Part shown: positions 49,644 to 58,045 of the stretch, in pieces
Position numbering within the stretch: the first letter of the stretch is position 1
How the letters are laid out: every line of letters begins with the position of its first letter
Assembly (NCBI GenBank): GCA_021324155.1
Contig: JAJPJQ010000016.1
Coordinates: 88,994 to 152,993 of the forward strand
Direction of reading: 5' to 3'
Length of the DNA stretch: 64,000 nucleotides
Source: Pseudomonadota bacterium
Lineage (GTDB): Bacteria > Desulfobacterota > Binatia > UBA9968
The notes under the pieces: generated by a model
The model's input: the letters and a program-made list of their open reading frames with translations, nothing else
Databases searched by the model: none
Told to the model about the DNA's origin: nothing
Position numbers and translations under genes: made by a program

Positions 49644-50750
49644 TTATTGCGCCGTGGGCCAGAGCGTGATCGCTTCGGGATCGAGCTGGAGATAAATCTG
49701 CTGTCCTGGTTTTAGACGCTGCGCCGCCGGCGCGGTTAGAACACGGCTCTCGCCGCCGACGGCCACGGTGTATTCGTAGCGGTCGCCGAGAAACTGGCTC
49801 GCCTGCAGCGTGACGGCAAGCACGTTGCCCCTGCCGTCGCCGGCGGTTTTCGCCAGGCTGATCTGCTCGGGACGGATCGCAACCATGACCTCTTTGCCGG
49901 CAGCCCACGGGCTTTCGCCGCTATGGCGGGCACGCACGGACACCGGCGGCCCGGCATGATCTTTGAGCTCGACGCGGCACTCCTCGCCGGTCGCGTCGAC
50001 GATCCTTCCCGCGAGCGCGAAGACCTTGCCCAAGAAATCGCGCGCAAAGGAAGTCGCCGGCTGATAGTAGACGTCCTCGGGCACGCCCACTTGCTCCAGC
50101 CGGCCGCGGTTCATAATCCCCACGCGGTCGGACATGCTGAGCGCTTCCATCTGATCGTGCGTGACGAATAGCACCGTCACCTTGACGCGGCGCTGCAGCG
50201 CCTTGAGCTCCCGGCGCATCTCTTCGCGGAGCCGGGCATCGAGGTTGCTGAGGGGCTCGTCCAGAAGCAGAACGCCGGGAGAAAACACCAGCGCCCGCGC
50301 CAGCGCGACGCGCTGCTGCTGGCCGCCCGACAGCGCCGTTGACGGCCGCTCCTCGAAGCCGCCTAGCCCGACGAGCTCGAGCGCCGCGCGCGTCTTGTCG
50401 CGCATTTCGGAGCGCTTTACGCGCCGGAGCTTGAGCGGATAGGCAACGTTCTCGAAGACGGTCATATGCGGCCACAGCGCGTACGATTGGAAGACCATGC
50501 CCATATCGCGTCGCTCCGGCTTGACGAAGATCCCCCGGCCGGGCGACACGAGGCAACGCTCTGCCATGTGAATTTCGCCTTCGTCGGGCTTTTCGAGCCC
50601 GCCGACCATACGCAGCGTCGTTGTTTTGCCGCAGCCGCTCGGTCCGAGCAGGGTGAAAAATTCGCCTTCGCGAATTTCCAAATTGACGCGGTCGACGGCA
50701 GCGACGGGGCCGAAGCGCTTGACGAGATTTTCGATGCGGAGCAAACCCAT
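49644..50750 (-). CDS. ABC transporter ATP-binding protein (Fbp/PotA-type)
   Basis: A 368-residue cytosolic ATPase. Walker A 'GPSGCGKTTT' (about 36-45), signature 'LSGGQQQRVALARAL', Walker B 'VLLLDEPLSNLD' and the switch His in 'FVTHDQMEAL' are all present; a C-terminal TOBE domain (about 280-365) may sense substrate. It lies between two complete double permeases, 7 bp after the one at 50758 and 140 bp before the one at 47773, so it could serve both. Confidence 0.95.
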   Translation of the reverse strand: MGLLRIENLVKRFGPVAAVDRVNLEIREGEFFTLLGPSGCGKTTTLRMVGGLEKPDEGEIHMAERCLVSPGRGIFVKPERRDMGMVFQSYALWPHMTVFENVAYPLKLRRVKRSEMRDKTRAALELVGLGGFEERPSTALSGGQQQRVALARALVFSPGVLLLDEPLSNLDARLREEMRRELKALQRRVKVTVLFVTHDQMEALSMSDRVGIMNRGRLEQVGVPEDVYYQPATSFARDFLGKVFALAGRIVDATGEECRVELKDHAGPPVSVRARHSGESPWAAGKEVMVAIRPEQISLAKTAGDGRGNVLAVTLQASQFLGDRYEYTVAVGGESRVLTAPAAQRLKPGQQIYLQLDPEAITLWPTAQ

Positions 50751-50757
50751 GACGATG

Positions 50758-52530
50758 TTATTCGGCGCGGATACCGACTTTAAGGCCGAAGGAGCGCGCG
50801 ATCAGCGCGACGCCGAGCGTGAGGGTCATGATGAAAACGACCGTGATGCTCGCAACCTCGCGGTGACCGGAGAAGACCTGATCGAGCGCGAGCAGGATCA
50901 GCGTCCGCGTCTCGGAAGTCGCCAGCAGAATGATGCTGGAGGCATGCTGCGCCGCGAACATGAATTTGATCACGCCGACCATCACCATCGTCTGCGCCAT
51001 CAGCGGCAGCACGACGGTCCAATACGTGCGCCAGAAACCGGCGCCCGACATGCGCGAAGCTTCCTCCAATTCGTTTCCGAGCTGGACGAAGTTCGCCTTG
51101 AATATCTGCGTCGAGAGCGTGATGCCGCCCAGAATGTAGGCGATGATGATCAAAAAGATGGTGCCGTAGAGCGGACGGAAAACCGGCGTGCCCAAAAACA
51201 GCCATAGAAGCCCCAATCCGGAGAGCACTCCGGGAATCGCCGAAGGCAGCCAGCAGATCGAATCGAGTATCGAGCGGCCTGGCAGCTTCGTGCGGACGAT
51301 GACGTAGCCGATGAGCGAGAAGAGCGTCGCGCCGATGACTGCGGCGCTGACCGCCACGATCAGCGTGTTCTCGAGCGCATTGGTGAGCCGCGGGTCGCCC
51401 AGCGCCATTCGCCAATATTCCGTCGTCCAGGTCTTCGGCAGATGGAAAAAACCGAAGCGCGTCATGAAACTGCCGCCGAGGACGCTGAGAATCGGCACGA
51501 AGTCGAGAATGAAAACCACGAGCGCGACCAGCAGCGTTGCGGGGAGCCGCCAGGCGCCGAGGTCGACGATGCGCGGCTTGAAATGTCCCGTCACGGTCGT
51601 GAACTGGCGCCGGCTGATGAGACGGCGCTGCAGCGGAATCACCGCCGCGAGAAAAACGAGAATGATGCTGCCGAGGGCGGCGGCCTGGTTGACGAGCGGC
51701 GGCTCTTGGCGCGCGAGGTCGACGATCTTCGTCGAATAGACGTAAAAACCCCATGGTACGCCGAGCAGCAGCTCGGTCTCGAAGCTGCTGAAGATACGGA
51801 TCACGCTGAGAAGCACGACCACGATGATGACCGGCGTCATCATTGGCACCGTGATGCGCCACATGGTCGTCCAAGTGCTGGCGCCCGACATGCGGCTCGC
51901 TTCCTCGAGCGAGGCATCCATGCGGCGGAACGCCGGTGTCATCAGCATGACCTTGGTCGAGATGCCGTTAGAGACGAGGTGCGCCCAGATGATGCCCCAG
52001 AAAGAATAGATGTCGAAGGTGATGCTGCCGATGATCGGCCAGCCGCGGATTGTCGTATTGACGAGTCCCGTATTGGGGTCGAGCAGCAGCATCCAGCCGA
52101 AAGTCGTCGCGACGGTCGGCATGATGAACGAGATCCAAAAGAACAACTCGAAGACACCGGCTCCGTAGATGTTTGTGCGCGCGAGCAGCCAGGAAATGCA
52201 AATTCCGATCGGCAGCGCGACGATCTGGAGCGTCACGCCGACCCGGATGCTGTTCCACAGCGATCGCCAGATGCCCGGCTCGCTGAAGGCGTCGCGCCAG
52301 GCCTGGAGTCCATAGACCGGCGGCTCGGCGATGGTCGCCGTGTTGAAGCTATTGATAAGAATCAGAACGAGCGGATAGATGACGTAAAAGCCCATGACGC
52401 CGATGAGCAGCGCCATGAGAATCACGCCGCCATTGAGCGAGCCGCGCCACGCGCGCAGCCGCGCACCGACGGCGGGAATGCGCGGCCCCGCCATCGGGCT
52501 CGTCGGTTTTTGTGCTCCGGCTATCTCCAC
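50758..52530 (-). CDS. ABC transporter permease, fused double-domain (Fbp-type)
   Basis: A 590-residue inner-membrane protein with about 12 helices. EAA loops 'LEEASRMSGASTWTTMWRI' and 'LEEASRMSGAGFWRTYWTV' mark the two halves. It follows the bicupin gene by 6 bp and precedes the ATPase gene by 7 bp. A polar N-terminal extension of about 30 residues precedes the first helix. No binding protein is directly adjacent, so it presumably works with one of the cluster's several binding proteins. Confidence 0.92.
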   Translation of the reverse strand: MEIAGAQKPTSPMAGPRIPAVGARLRAWRGSLNGGVILMALLIGVMGFYVIYPLVLILINSFNTATIAEPPVYGLQAWRDAFSEPGIWRSLWNSIRVGVTLQIVALPIGICISWLLARTNIYGAGVFELFFWISFIMPTVATTFGWMLLLDPNTGLVNTTIRGWPIIGSITFDIYSFWGIIWAHLVSNGISTKVMLMTPAFRRMDASLEEASRMSGASTWTTMWRITVPMMTPVIIVVVLLSVIRIFSSFETELLLGVPWGFYVYSTKIVDLARQEPPLVNQAAALGSIILVFLAAVIPLQRRLISRRQFTTVTGHFKPRIVDLGAWRLPATLLVALVVFILDFVPILSVLGGSFMTRFGFFHLPKTWTTEYWRMALGDPRLTNALENTLIVAVSAAVIGATLFSLIGYVIVRTKLPGRSILDSICWLPSAIPGVLSGLGLLWLFLGTPVFRPLYGTIFLIIIAYILGGITLSTQIFKANFVQLGNELEEASRMSGAGFWRTYWTVVLPLMAQTMVMVGVIKFMFAAQHASSIILLATSETRTLILLALDQVFSGHREVASITVVFIMTLTLGVALIARSFGLKVGIRAE

Positions 52531-52536
52531 TCGGCG

Positions 52537-53661
52537 CTAACCTGCCTTCGCTGAAACCCGCTGGCTGCAGCGCGGATGATGTTCGCCCATGCGGCAGACC
52601 GCGCCGGCCTTGCGCACCGCCTCCTCGAAGTCGCGGTGAATCTGCGGATCCTCATCGTCATAATCGATCTGCGAGCCGCCCTGCTTTATATTCGTATAAG
52701 TCGAGCCGTCGCTGTCGGTAAGCCTCATGAAGCGGTAGCGCCAACTACCCCAGCGAAACGCCAGGTAACGTGCCGGCATCGCACCGGAGTTGAAGTGCTG
52801 GTGGAACCACTGGTTCGGCGGCACGACAACGCTTCCCTGCCGCCAGTCGACGCGCCGCATCTCCTGTCCCTCGGGCCAGAGGATCGAGTAGCCTTGGCCG
52901 CCGAGGATGATGACGTGCGCGCCGGGGCCGTGGCGGTGACCTTTCTTATAGGTGCCGACAGGAAACTCGGAGATGTGACAGCCCATGGTTTGCCCCGCGA
53001 GGTCGAACTTCATGTTCGTGCCGCCGGCGCCGCGCTCGCTGTAGTCCTTCAGCGTCGCGGTGTGCGTGTCGGCGACAAAGTTCGTGGTCATAAAGAATCG
53101 GCCGAAGATCTCGCCCTTGCCGCTGAAGTAATCATCGACCTCGGGATTGAAACGGTCGGTGAATTCGTAGTCGTCGTTGAAGATGAAATCGAGGTTGTGA
53201 AAGAGATTCATCATGAAGCAGCTGTTCGTGACCGAGAAATAGCGCGCCGGCTCTGTGCCGCTGCCGTTGAAGTGCTGGTAGCGCGCGTTCAGGGGAATGG
53301 CAAAGATGCTCCCCGGCCCCCACTCGAAGGTGTGCTTCTTGCCCTCCTTCTGCCAGACGGTGGTCGCGCCGTGACCTTTGACGACGTAGACCATCTCCTC
53401 GTAGAGATGCTTTTGCGGCTTCAATTTCCCGCCGGCTGGGATTTCGCAGACGTAGCCGTCGTTAACGCCGCCGGTGCCGTCGAGGACGATGAACGAGCCT
53501 AGACCGCCTTTCAAATCCCATGGCTCGACCGGGACCGTCTTCAAATCCTCGACGAAGAAGCCGGTGATCACCGGAATCTTCTGCGCCGCCTGCCAGTTCT
53601 TGTAGGTGTCGACGCGCGGGAGCGCGTTCATGTCGAGCTTTACGGGTTTCTCGTCTGCCAT
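52537..53661 (-). CDS. Bicupin protein, candidate metal-dependent dioxygenase
   Basis: A 374-residue two-cupin protein paralogous to 38444-39553. Domain two has 'KKGHRHGPGAH' (His 242, His 244) and 'NQWFHQHFN' (His 287, His 289). Domain one keeps 'KHLYEEMVYVVKGHG' and a His in 'ARYQHFN' and could bind a second metal. Start 53661 (MADEKPVK) has GGAGAG upstream; a longer frame runs into the previous gene. Position between a Rieske and a permease gene suggests ring cleavage or hydroxylation in the same pathway. Confidence 0.8.
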   Translation of the reverse strand: MADEKPVKLDMNALPRVDTYKNWQAAQKIPVITGFFVEDLKTVPVEPWDLKGGLGSFIVLDGTGGVNDGYVCEIPAGGKLKPQKHLYEEMVYVVKGHGATTVWQKEGKKHTFEWGPGSIFAIPLNARYQHFNGSGTEPARYFSVTNSCFMMNLFHNLDFIFNDDYEFTDRFNPEVDDYFSGKGEIFGRFFMTTNFVADTHTATLKDYSERGAGGTNMKFDLAGQTMGCHISEFPVGTYKKGHRHGPGAHVIILGGQGYSILWPEGQEMRRVDWRQGSVVVPPNQWFHQHFNSGAMPARYLAFRWGSWRYRFMRLTDSDGSTYTNIKQGGSQIDYDDEDPQIHRDFEEAVRKAGAVCRMGEHHPRCSQRVSAKAG

Positions 53662-53692
53662 CTGACTCTCCTTCCCTGCTGTTGGTGTTGTG

Positions 53693-54853
53693 CTATGCGA
53701 CCTTCTTGTCCGTTGTCCGGAAAAGGCCGATGCGCTCGTTGATGACGTCCAGTTCAATGATCCGGTTCTTCTGCGGGTCGCGGATGACGCCCATCGGCTC
53801 GCCGCCGTTTCTAACGATATCGATCTGCTCTTTCAAGAGCTTGCGCAAAAAAATGACGCCCTTATCGCCGACGCCGAGGTTTTCGAGCGATCGGTCGGCG
53901 ATGCCGCCCTGCGTCTCCCATGCCATCGCGTCCTGCGCGGGCACGGTGCTGAGGTCGAACCGGCCGTCCGGTCCCTTAAGCTGAGAATATTGAAACGGCG
54001 GGTCGACGTCTTCCGGGGAGCGGTCGGTCTCCGACGGGACGAAGCTCACGCGAAACACGCGCGTGTGCGTGTCGTCGACCGGCACGCGAATCTGTAGATT
54101 ATGCCGAAAGCCGCCTTTGTATTTCGCCACGTGCCGAAGGGTGGTGGGGAAAAGCAGCGGATGCTCGTCTCGCTGCGGCGGATCGCCCGGCTTTTTGCCG
54201 GGAGTTGTGCGCTGCTTCCATATCCCGTACTCGAAGCGAATGAACTCGTGCGTCTCGCCGTAATCCGGCACGTGTCCCATAAGATGCGCCGAATCCCCAT
54301 GAAGCCAGTACAGATGCGACGGATCGACGGAGTTCTCCATCGGCTGCAGCCAATTGCAGTCGATCATCGACTCGATCACCGTCCAGCGCTTGCCGTCCTC
54401 GCGCACGAGCACATCCCAGCGCGGAAGCAACGGGGCGGGTTGCGGGCCGAGATAGGCCCATAAAAGTCCGGCCAGTTTTTCGACCGGATAAGCGGGTTGG
54501 CGTACGCGGTCCTTAAATGTGCTATCGTCGGGCTCCGCCGGCTGCTGCAAACAGCGGCCGCTATGATCGAACTTCCAGCCGTGGTACGCGCAGCGGATGC
54601 CTTCGGCATCGACGCGGCCATAGGCGAGGGAGGCGCTGCGGTGCGGGCAGCGCTCGGCAATGAGGCCGTACTTTCCGGCGGTATCGCGAAAGACGACGAG
54701 ATTTTCACCCAAAATCCGCACCGCCTTGATCGGCTGCTCGGTTGTCAACTCGCCGGCGACGGCCACTGGATGCCAGTAGCGCCGGAGCAGTTCGCCCGCC
54801 GGCGTTCCGCGTCCAACGCGCGTCAAATAGTCATTCTCTTCCCTGCTGAGCAT
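53693..54853 (-). CDS. Rieske non-heme iron oxygenase, alpha subunit
   Basis: A 386-residue oxygenase starting at ATG 54853 after GGAGGAGG. Rieske ligands Cys 69, His 71, Cys 88, His 91 ('CPHRSAS', 'CAYHGW'); iron segment 'MENSVDPSHLYWLHGDSAH'. The phthalate-dioxygenase-like C-terminal domain includes 'DTHTRVFRVSFVP'. It follows a binding-protein gene by 8 bp and precedes a bicupin gene by 31 bp. External reductase needed. Confidence 0.92.
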   Translation of the reverse strand: MLSREENDYLTRVGRGTPAGELLRRYWHPVAVAGELTTEQPIKAVRILGENLVVFRDTAGKYGLIAERCPHRSASLAYGRVDAEGIRCAYHGWKFDHSGRCLQQPAEPDDSTFKDRVRQPAYPVEKLAGLLWAYLGPQPAPLLPRWDVLVREDGKRWTVIESMIDCNWLQPMENSVDPSHLYWLHGDSAHLMGHVPDYGETHEFIRFEYGIWKQRTTPGKKPGDPPQRDEHPLLFPTTLRHVAKYKGGFRHNLQIRVPVDDTHTRVFRVSFVPSETDRSPEDVDPPFQYSQLKGPDGRFDLSTVPAQDAMAWETQGGIADRSLENLGVGDKGVIFLRKLLKEQIDIVRNGGEPMGVIRDPQKNRIIELDVINERIGLFRTTDKKVA

Positions 54854-54861
54854 GCCTCCTC

Positions 54862-55977
54862 CTACTTCGCTTCGCGGTTCTTTGTCACCTCGCGGACGAG
54901 CTGAAAGATCGGCGCCATGTCCTGCCACTCGGGCCTGCCCACGTCGAGATACTTCCTCCCCTCGTGAATGCGATTCTCGGGCGGCACATCGTCCTTCGGA
55001 ATGTCGATGCGCCGCGAGTTCGGCGGATCGTCGCGATCGGAAAGCTTCTGCATCGCGATCTGTCCCTTACGCGAGAGCAGCCAATTGATGAAGACCTTTG
55101 CCGCATTCGGGTGCGGTGCGCGATTTAGTAGACTCAAGCTGCCGCCGCCGGTGGAAAAGCTGCCGCCCTCTTTCCAAAAACTCGTGTCGAAGCCTTCTAC
55201 CGGTAGGCCCTGGTGCTTTGCGCGGTCGCCGTCTTTGCAGCCCATGCACAGAGCGAATTTTCCCTGCCCGAGCCAATCGGTCATCTGCCGGAACTCTTTA
55301 CTGTATGTGATGTCCATCGTGCCGAATAGTTTCTTGATGAACTCCGGCCCGAGATTCGGATGGTAGTAGAAAAACTGCATTGTCTGGCCGAGCCCGGTGA
55401 GCATCGGATCCAGCGCGACAATCCTTCCCTTCCACTTGGGATTGACCAGATCCCAATGTGTGTTGAACTCCTTATCCTGGACGAATTTGCTGTTGTAGTA
55501 GAGCTGCGCGGAGCTCGGGTTGGCGAGATAGCCGAAAATGTATTTACCCTCCGGATCGACGAAATTAAGCTTGCCGCCGTGCCAGCCCGACGTGTCGGTG
55601 ACTTCCGGAAGGATCAGAGCCGGACGGAGCGGGTCGAGCACCTTGGCCTTATAGAGGATGTTGAACGCTGAGTTCGGTCCGCTGCTGAAAACATCGACCA
55701 GGTATTTCTCCGCGCGCCGCTCCGTCAGCGTCCGTGTCCCGAGCTGGTTGCCGGTGCCAGCCACCGAGATGACCTTGATCTCCGGATAATCTTTCTTGAA
55801 AGCCTCCAATACCGCTTCGTAGCGATAGATATAGATCGAGAGTTGTCCCTCCTTCTTTGCCGCGGCGACGGTGGCCTCCCAATCTTTTTTCCAGTCTTGG
55901 GCGAAGGCGGGCGCAGCCGCGGCAATAGCGGCAAATAGCAGCGCAGCGATGATACTTAATGTGGGCGTTCGCGTCAT
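54862..55977 (-). CDS. Extracellular solute-binding protein (Fbp-type) with C-x2-C
   Basis: A 371-residue periplasmic protein with signal peptide to 'AAPAFAQDW'. 'YLVDVFSSGPNSAFNILY' and 'APHPNAAKVFINWLLSRKGQ' are family blocks. Cys 244 and Cys 247 ('LCMGCKDGD') occupy the same alignment position as in 39567-40691 and 56957-58045. Located between the cytosolic binding-fold gene and a Rieske gene. Confidence 0.86.
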   Translation of the reverse strand: MTRTPTLSIIAALLFAAIAAAAPAFAQDWKKDWEATVAAAKKEGQLSIYIYRYEAVLEAFKKDYPEIKVISVAGTGNQLGTRTLTERRAEKYLVDVFSSGPNSAFNILYKAKVLDPLRPALILPEVTDTSGWHGGKLNFVDPEGKYIFGYLANPSSAQLYYNSKFVQDKEFNTHWDLVNPKWKGRIVALDPMLTGLGQTMQFFYYHPNLGPEFIKKLFGTMDITYSKEFRQMTDWLGQGKFALCMGCKDGDRAKHQGLPVEGFDTSFWKEGGSFSTGGGSLSLLNRAPHPNAAKVFINWLLSRKGQIAMQKLSDRDDPPNSRRIDIPKDDVPPENRIHEGRKYLDVGRPEWQDMAPIFQLVREVTKNREAK

Positions 55978-55992
55978 CGTGTTCGATGCAAA

Positions 55993-56931
55993 TCAGTCCG
56001 CGTACAAACGATCGATGTAGCCGCTGTCGTCGATCTCGCGCAGGTGGTGGAGGTCCCACATAGCGAGCGGATTGAACGACGCGATCTCCGGATTCCGCTT
56101 CACCGCCAGCGCGAAGACGTTGCGGACCGCGTCGAGCGTCGGGTACGGCTTCGGCTCGAGCGACTTCACCTGATTCTCGTAGTACATCGCCTGCTCTTCG
56201 TCGGACTGGAACTTCAGTAGGTCCTTGCAGGTGCGGTCGATGATATCGAGCGTGTCGCGCCGACGCGTGCGGAAGAAGTGAATCGCGTCGACCAGCGCCT
56301 TCAGCAGGCCTTTCACTTCCTCCTCATGGCTGTTGACGTACGTGGTCGTCGTCGTGAGCGTCACGCCTTCGATCATCGACATGGATTCGGGCAAGTCGAT
56401 GACGCGGGCGCCGATCGCGCGGGCGCGGAGCTGATCCACCGCGCGCACGAACGTGGCGTCATATTCGCCGCTCATGACTTTCCGCACGCGCTCGATGCCC
56501 TTCTTATCGCCGTCGAGGAGCTCGACGTCGCGCCCTTCCTCGAGACCGTTGAGTCTGAGATAAAGCCAGACGTTGAGCCCCGTGTGGCCGTCGAAGTCGT
56601 CCATCACGATGCGCTTGCCCTTCAGGTCCTCGATACCGTTGACGCCGTCGCGCGCGACCAGCCAGTTCTCTTTCCAGAGATTATTCGTCTGCGCGATGTG
56701 CACAAAGGGGTCGCGATGCAGCGCGCGATAGGCGTAGAGGTTGTGGTGATTACCGGAGATGACGTCGAGGTCGCCGGCGCGCAGCCCTTCCATCGCGCGC
56801 TGGCGCTTGCCTTCCATCGACCCGAGGTCGACCTCCAGACCATGCTTTTTCAGGAAGCCGCCTTCCTCCATCACTTTCCAGAGCGGCACATGGCCCGCGG
56901 CGCGGTAGTAGATGCGGATTTTTTTCGCCAT
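55993..56931 (-). CDS. Binding-protein-fold protein without signal peptide (NMT1/THI5-like)
   Basis: A 312-residue protein that begins directly with 'MAKKIRIYYRAAGHVPLWK' and lacks any hydrophobic leader, unlike all other binding proteins here. The fold is clear: 'GGFLKKHGLEVDLGSMEG' and 'IEDLKGKRIVMDDFDGHTG'. In this superfamily cytosolic members include enzymes such as 4,5-dihydroxyphthalate decarboxylase and yeast Thi5. In an island with Rieske oxygenases, a decarboxylase-type role is attractive but unproven. An upstream alternative start restoring a signal peptide is not seen. Confidence 0.82.
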   Translation of the reverse strand: MAKKIRIYYRAAGHVPLWKVMEEGGFLKKHGLEVDLGSMEGKRQRAMEGLRAGDLDVISGNHHNLYAYRALHRDPFVHIAQTNNLWKENWLVARDGVNGIEDLKGKRIVMDDFDGHTGLNVWLYLRLNGLEEGRDVELLDGDKKGIERVRKVMSGEYDATFVRAVDQLRARAIGARVIDLPESMSMIEGVTLTTTTTYVNSHEEEVKGLLKALVDAIHFFRTRRRDTLDIIDRTCKDLLKFQSDEEQAMYYENQVKSLEPKPYPTLDAVRNVFALAVKRNPEIASFNPLAMWDLHHLREIDDSGYIDRLYAD

Positions 56932-56956
56932 AACTTCTGAACGCCTCCCCAGGCAG

Positions 56957-58045
56957 CTACTTTTTCGCTTCCTTCATCAGCTTCCAGACTTTTTCCCGAT
57001 AATCGTGGCGGCCGGTAACGATCCAGTTCCAGTCGGTGTCGTCGAAATATTTCACATTGGCCTTAGGGATATTGCCGGGACTAAGATACGATTCGTCAAT
57101 ATCGGTGCGCAGCGTCGCGCTGCCGTAGCCGCGCGCGTAGAGCTCGAGTCCTTCCTTACCAGCGATCCAATTGGCGAAAACTTTTGCAGCGTTAGGATGC
57201 GGCGCACGATTAGCCACGCTCAGCATCCAGGGCGAGCCGTTGATCCCGGGGGTGACGTCGCTCAGCTCGAAAATTTCTTGGACCTTGAAACCCTCTTTCT
57301 CCAGCGGCCGCACGTCGTCCTCGCGACAGTTGAGACAGATCGGCTGTGTGCCGCGTACAAGCCAGTCGGTGAACTGCCGACGCTCGCGCGTGCCGACCGT
57401 CTTTTGATCGACGTATAATTTCTTGACGAAGTCGGCGCCGAGCTGCTGGTAGAAGCGCGCGGCGAGATTCGCTCCGGCGCCCGTCGTCGTGATGTCTTCG
57501 GTAGAGATCTTGCCACGCCATTTGGGATTCAAGAGATCCTTGGCTGCGCGAATCTCGTTCGGCTTGACGAAGTCCGTGTTGATGAACAACAGGCTCGCGA
57601 CGGTATTGAACGGACGGAGGACGAAACGCTCTTCGGGATCGGCGAACCACAGTTTGCCCTTTTTCCATTTGCTGCCGTCGGTCACTTCCGGCAAAACGAG
57701 CAGCGGTTTGAGAGGATCGAGCATCTTTTCCGGATAATAAACAGTAGCCGTCGTGTCCGGGCCGGAAAGAAAGACGTCGACCGAATAAATGCCCGCGGCG
57801 CGCTCGGTGCGCAGGCGCTCCGCGGTCTCGCTCGAACGGCCGGCAAGGAATTCGACCGGAATGCCATAGCGCGCCGTGAACTTAGGAATGATATCGCTCC
57901 GCATGACGGGATCGGGCGACCCCACGACGACGACCGAGCCCTCTTTTTTCGCGGCCGTGAGGGTCTGCTCCCAGCCTTTATCCTGCGCGGCGGCGACGCT
58001 CACGCAGATGACGACACACATGAGCGAGAGCATTCGATGCATCAT
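56957..58045 (-). CDS. Extracellular solute-binding protein (Fbp-type) with C-x2-C
   Basis: A 362-residue periplasmic protein; signal peptide to 'VSVAAAQDKG'. Family blocks 'YSVDVFLSGPDTTATVYY' and 'APHPNAAKVFANWIAGKEG'. Cys 237 and Cys 240 ('ICLNCRED') match the C-x2-C loop of two paralogues. Its ATG overlaps the permease stop (ATGA), marking it as the direct partner of the 58042-60851 importer. Confidence 0.88.
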   Translation of the reverse strand: MMHRMLSLMCVVICVSVAAAQDKGWEQTLTAAKKEGSVVVVGSPDPVMRSDIIPKFTARYGIPVEFLAGRSSETAERLRTERAAGIYSVDVFLSGPDTTATVYYPEKMLDPLKPLLVLPEVTDGSKWKKGKLWFADPEERFVLRPFNTVASLLFINTDFVKPNEIRAAKDLLNPKWRGKISTEDITTTGAGANLAARFYQQLGADFVKKLYVDQKTVGTRERRQFTDWLVRGTQPICLNCREDDVRPLEKEGFKVQEIFELSDVTPGINGSPWMLSVANRAPHPNAAKVFANWIAGKEGLELYARGYGSATLRTDIDESYLSPGNIPKANVKYFDDTDWNWIVTGRHDYREKVWKLMKEAKK

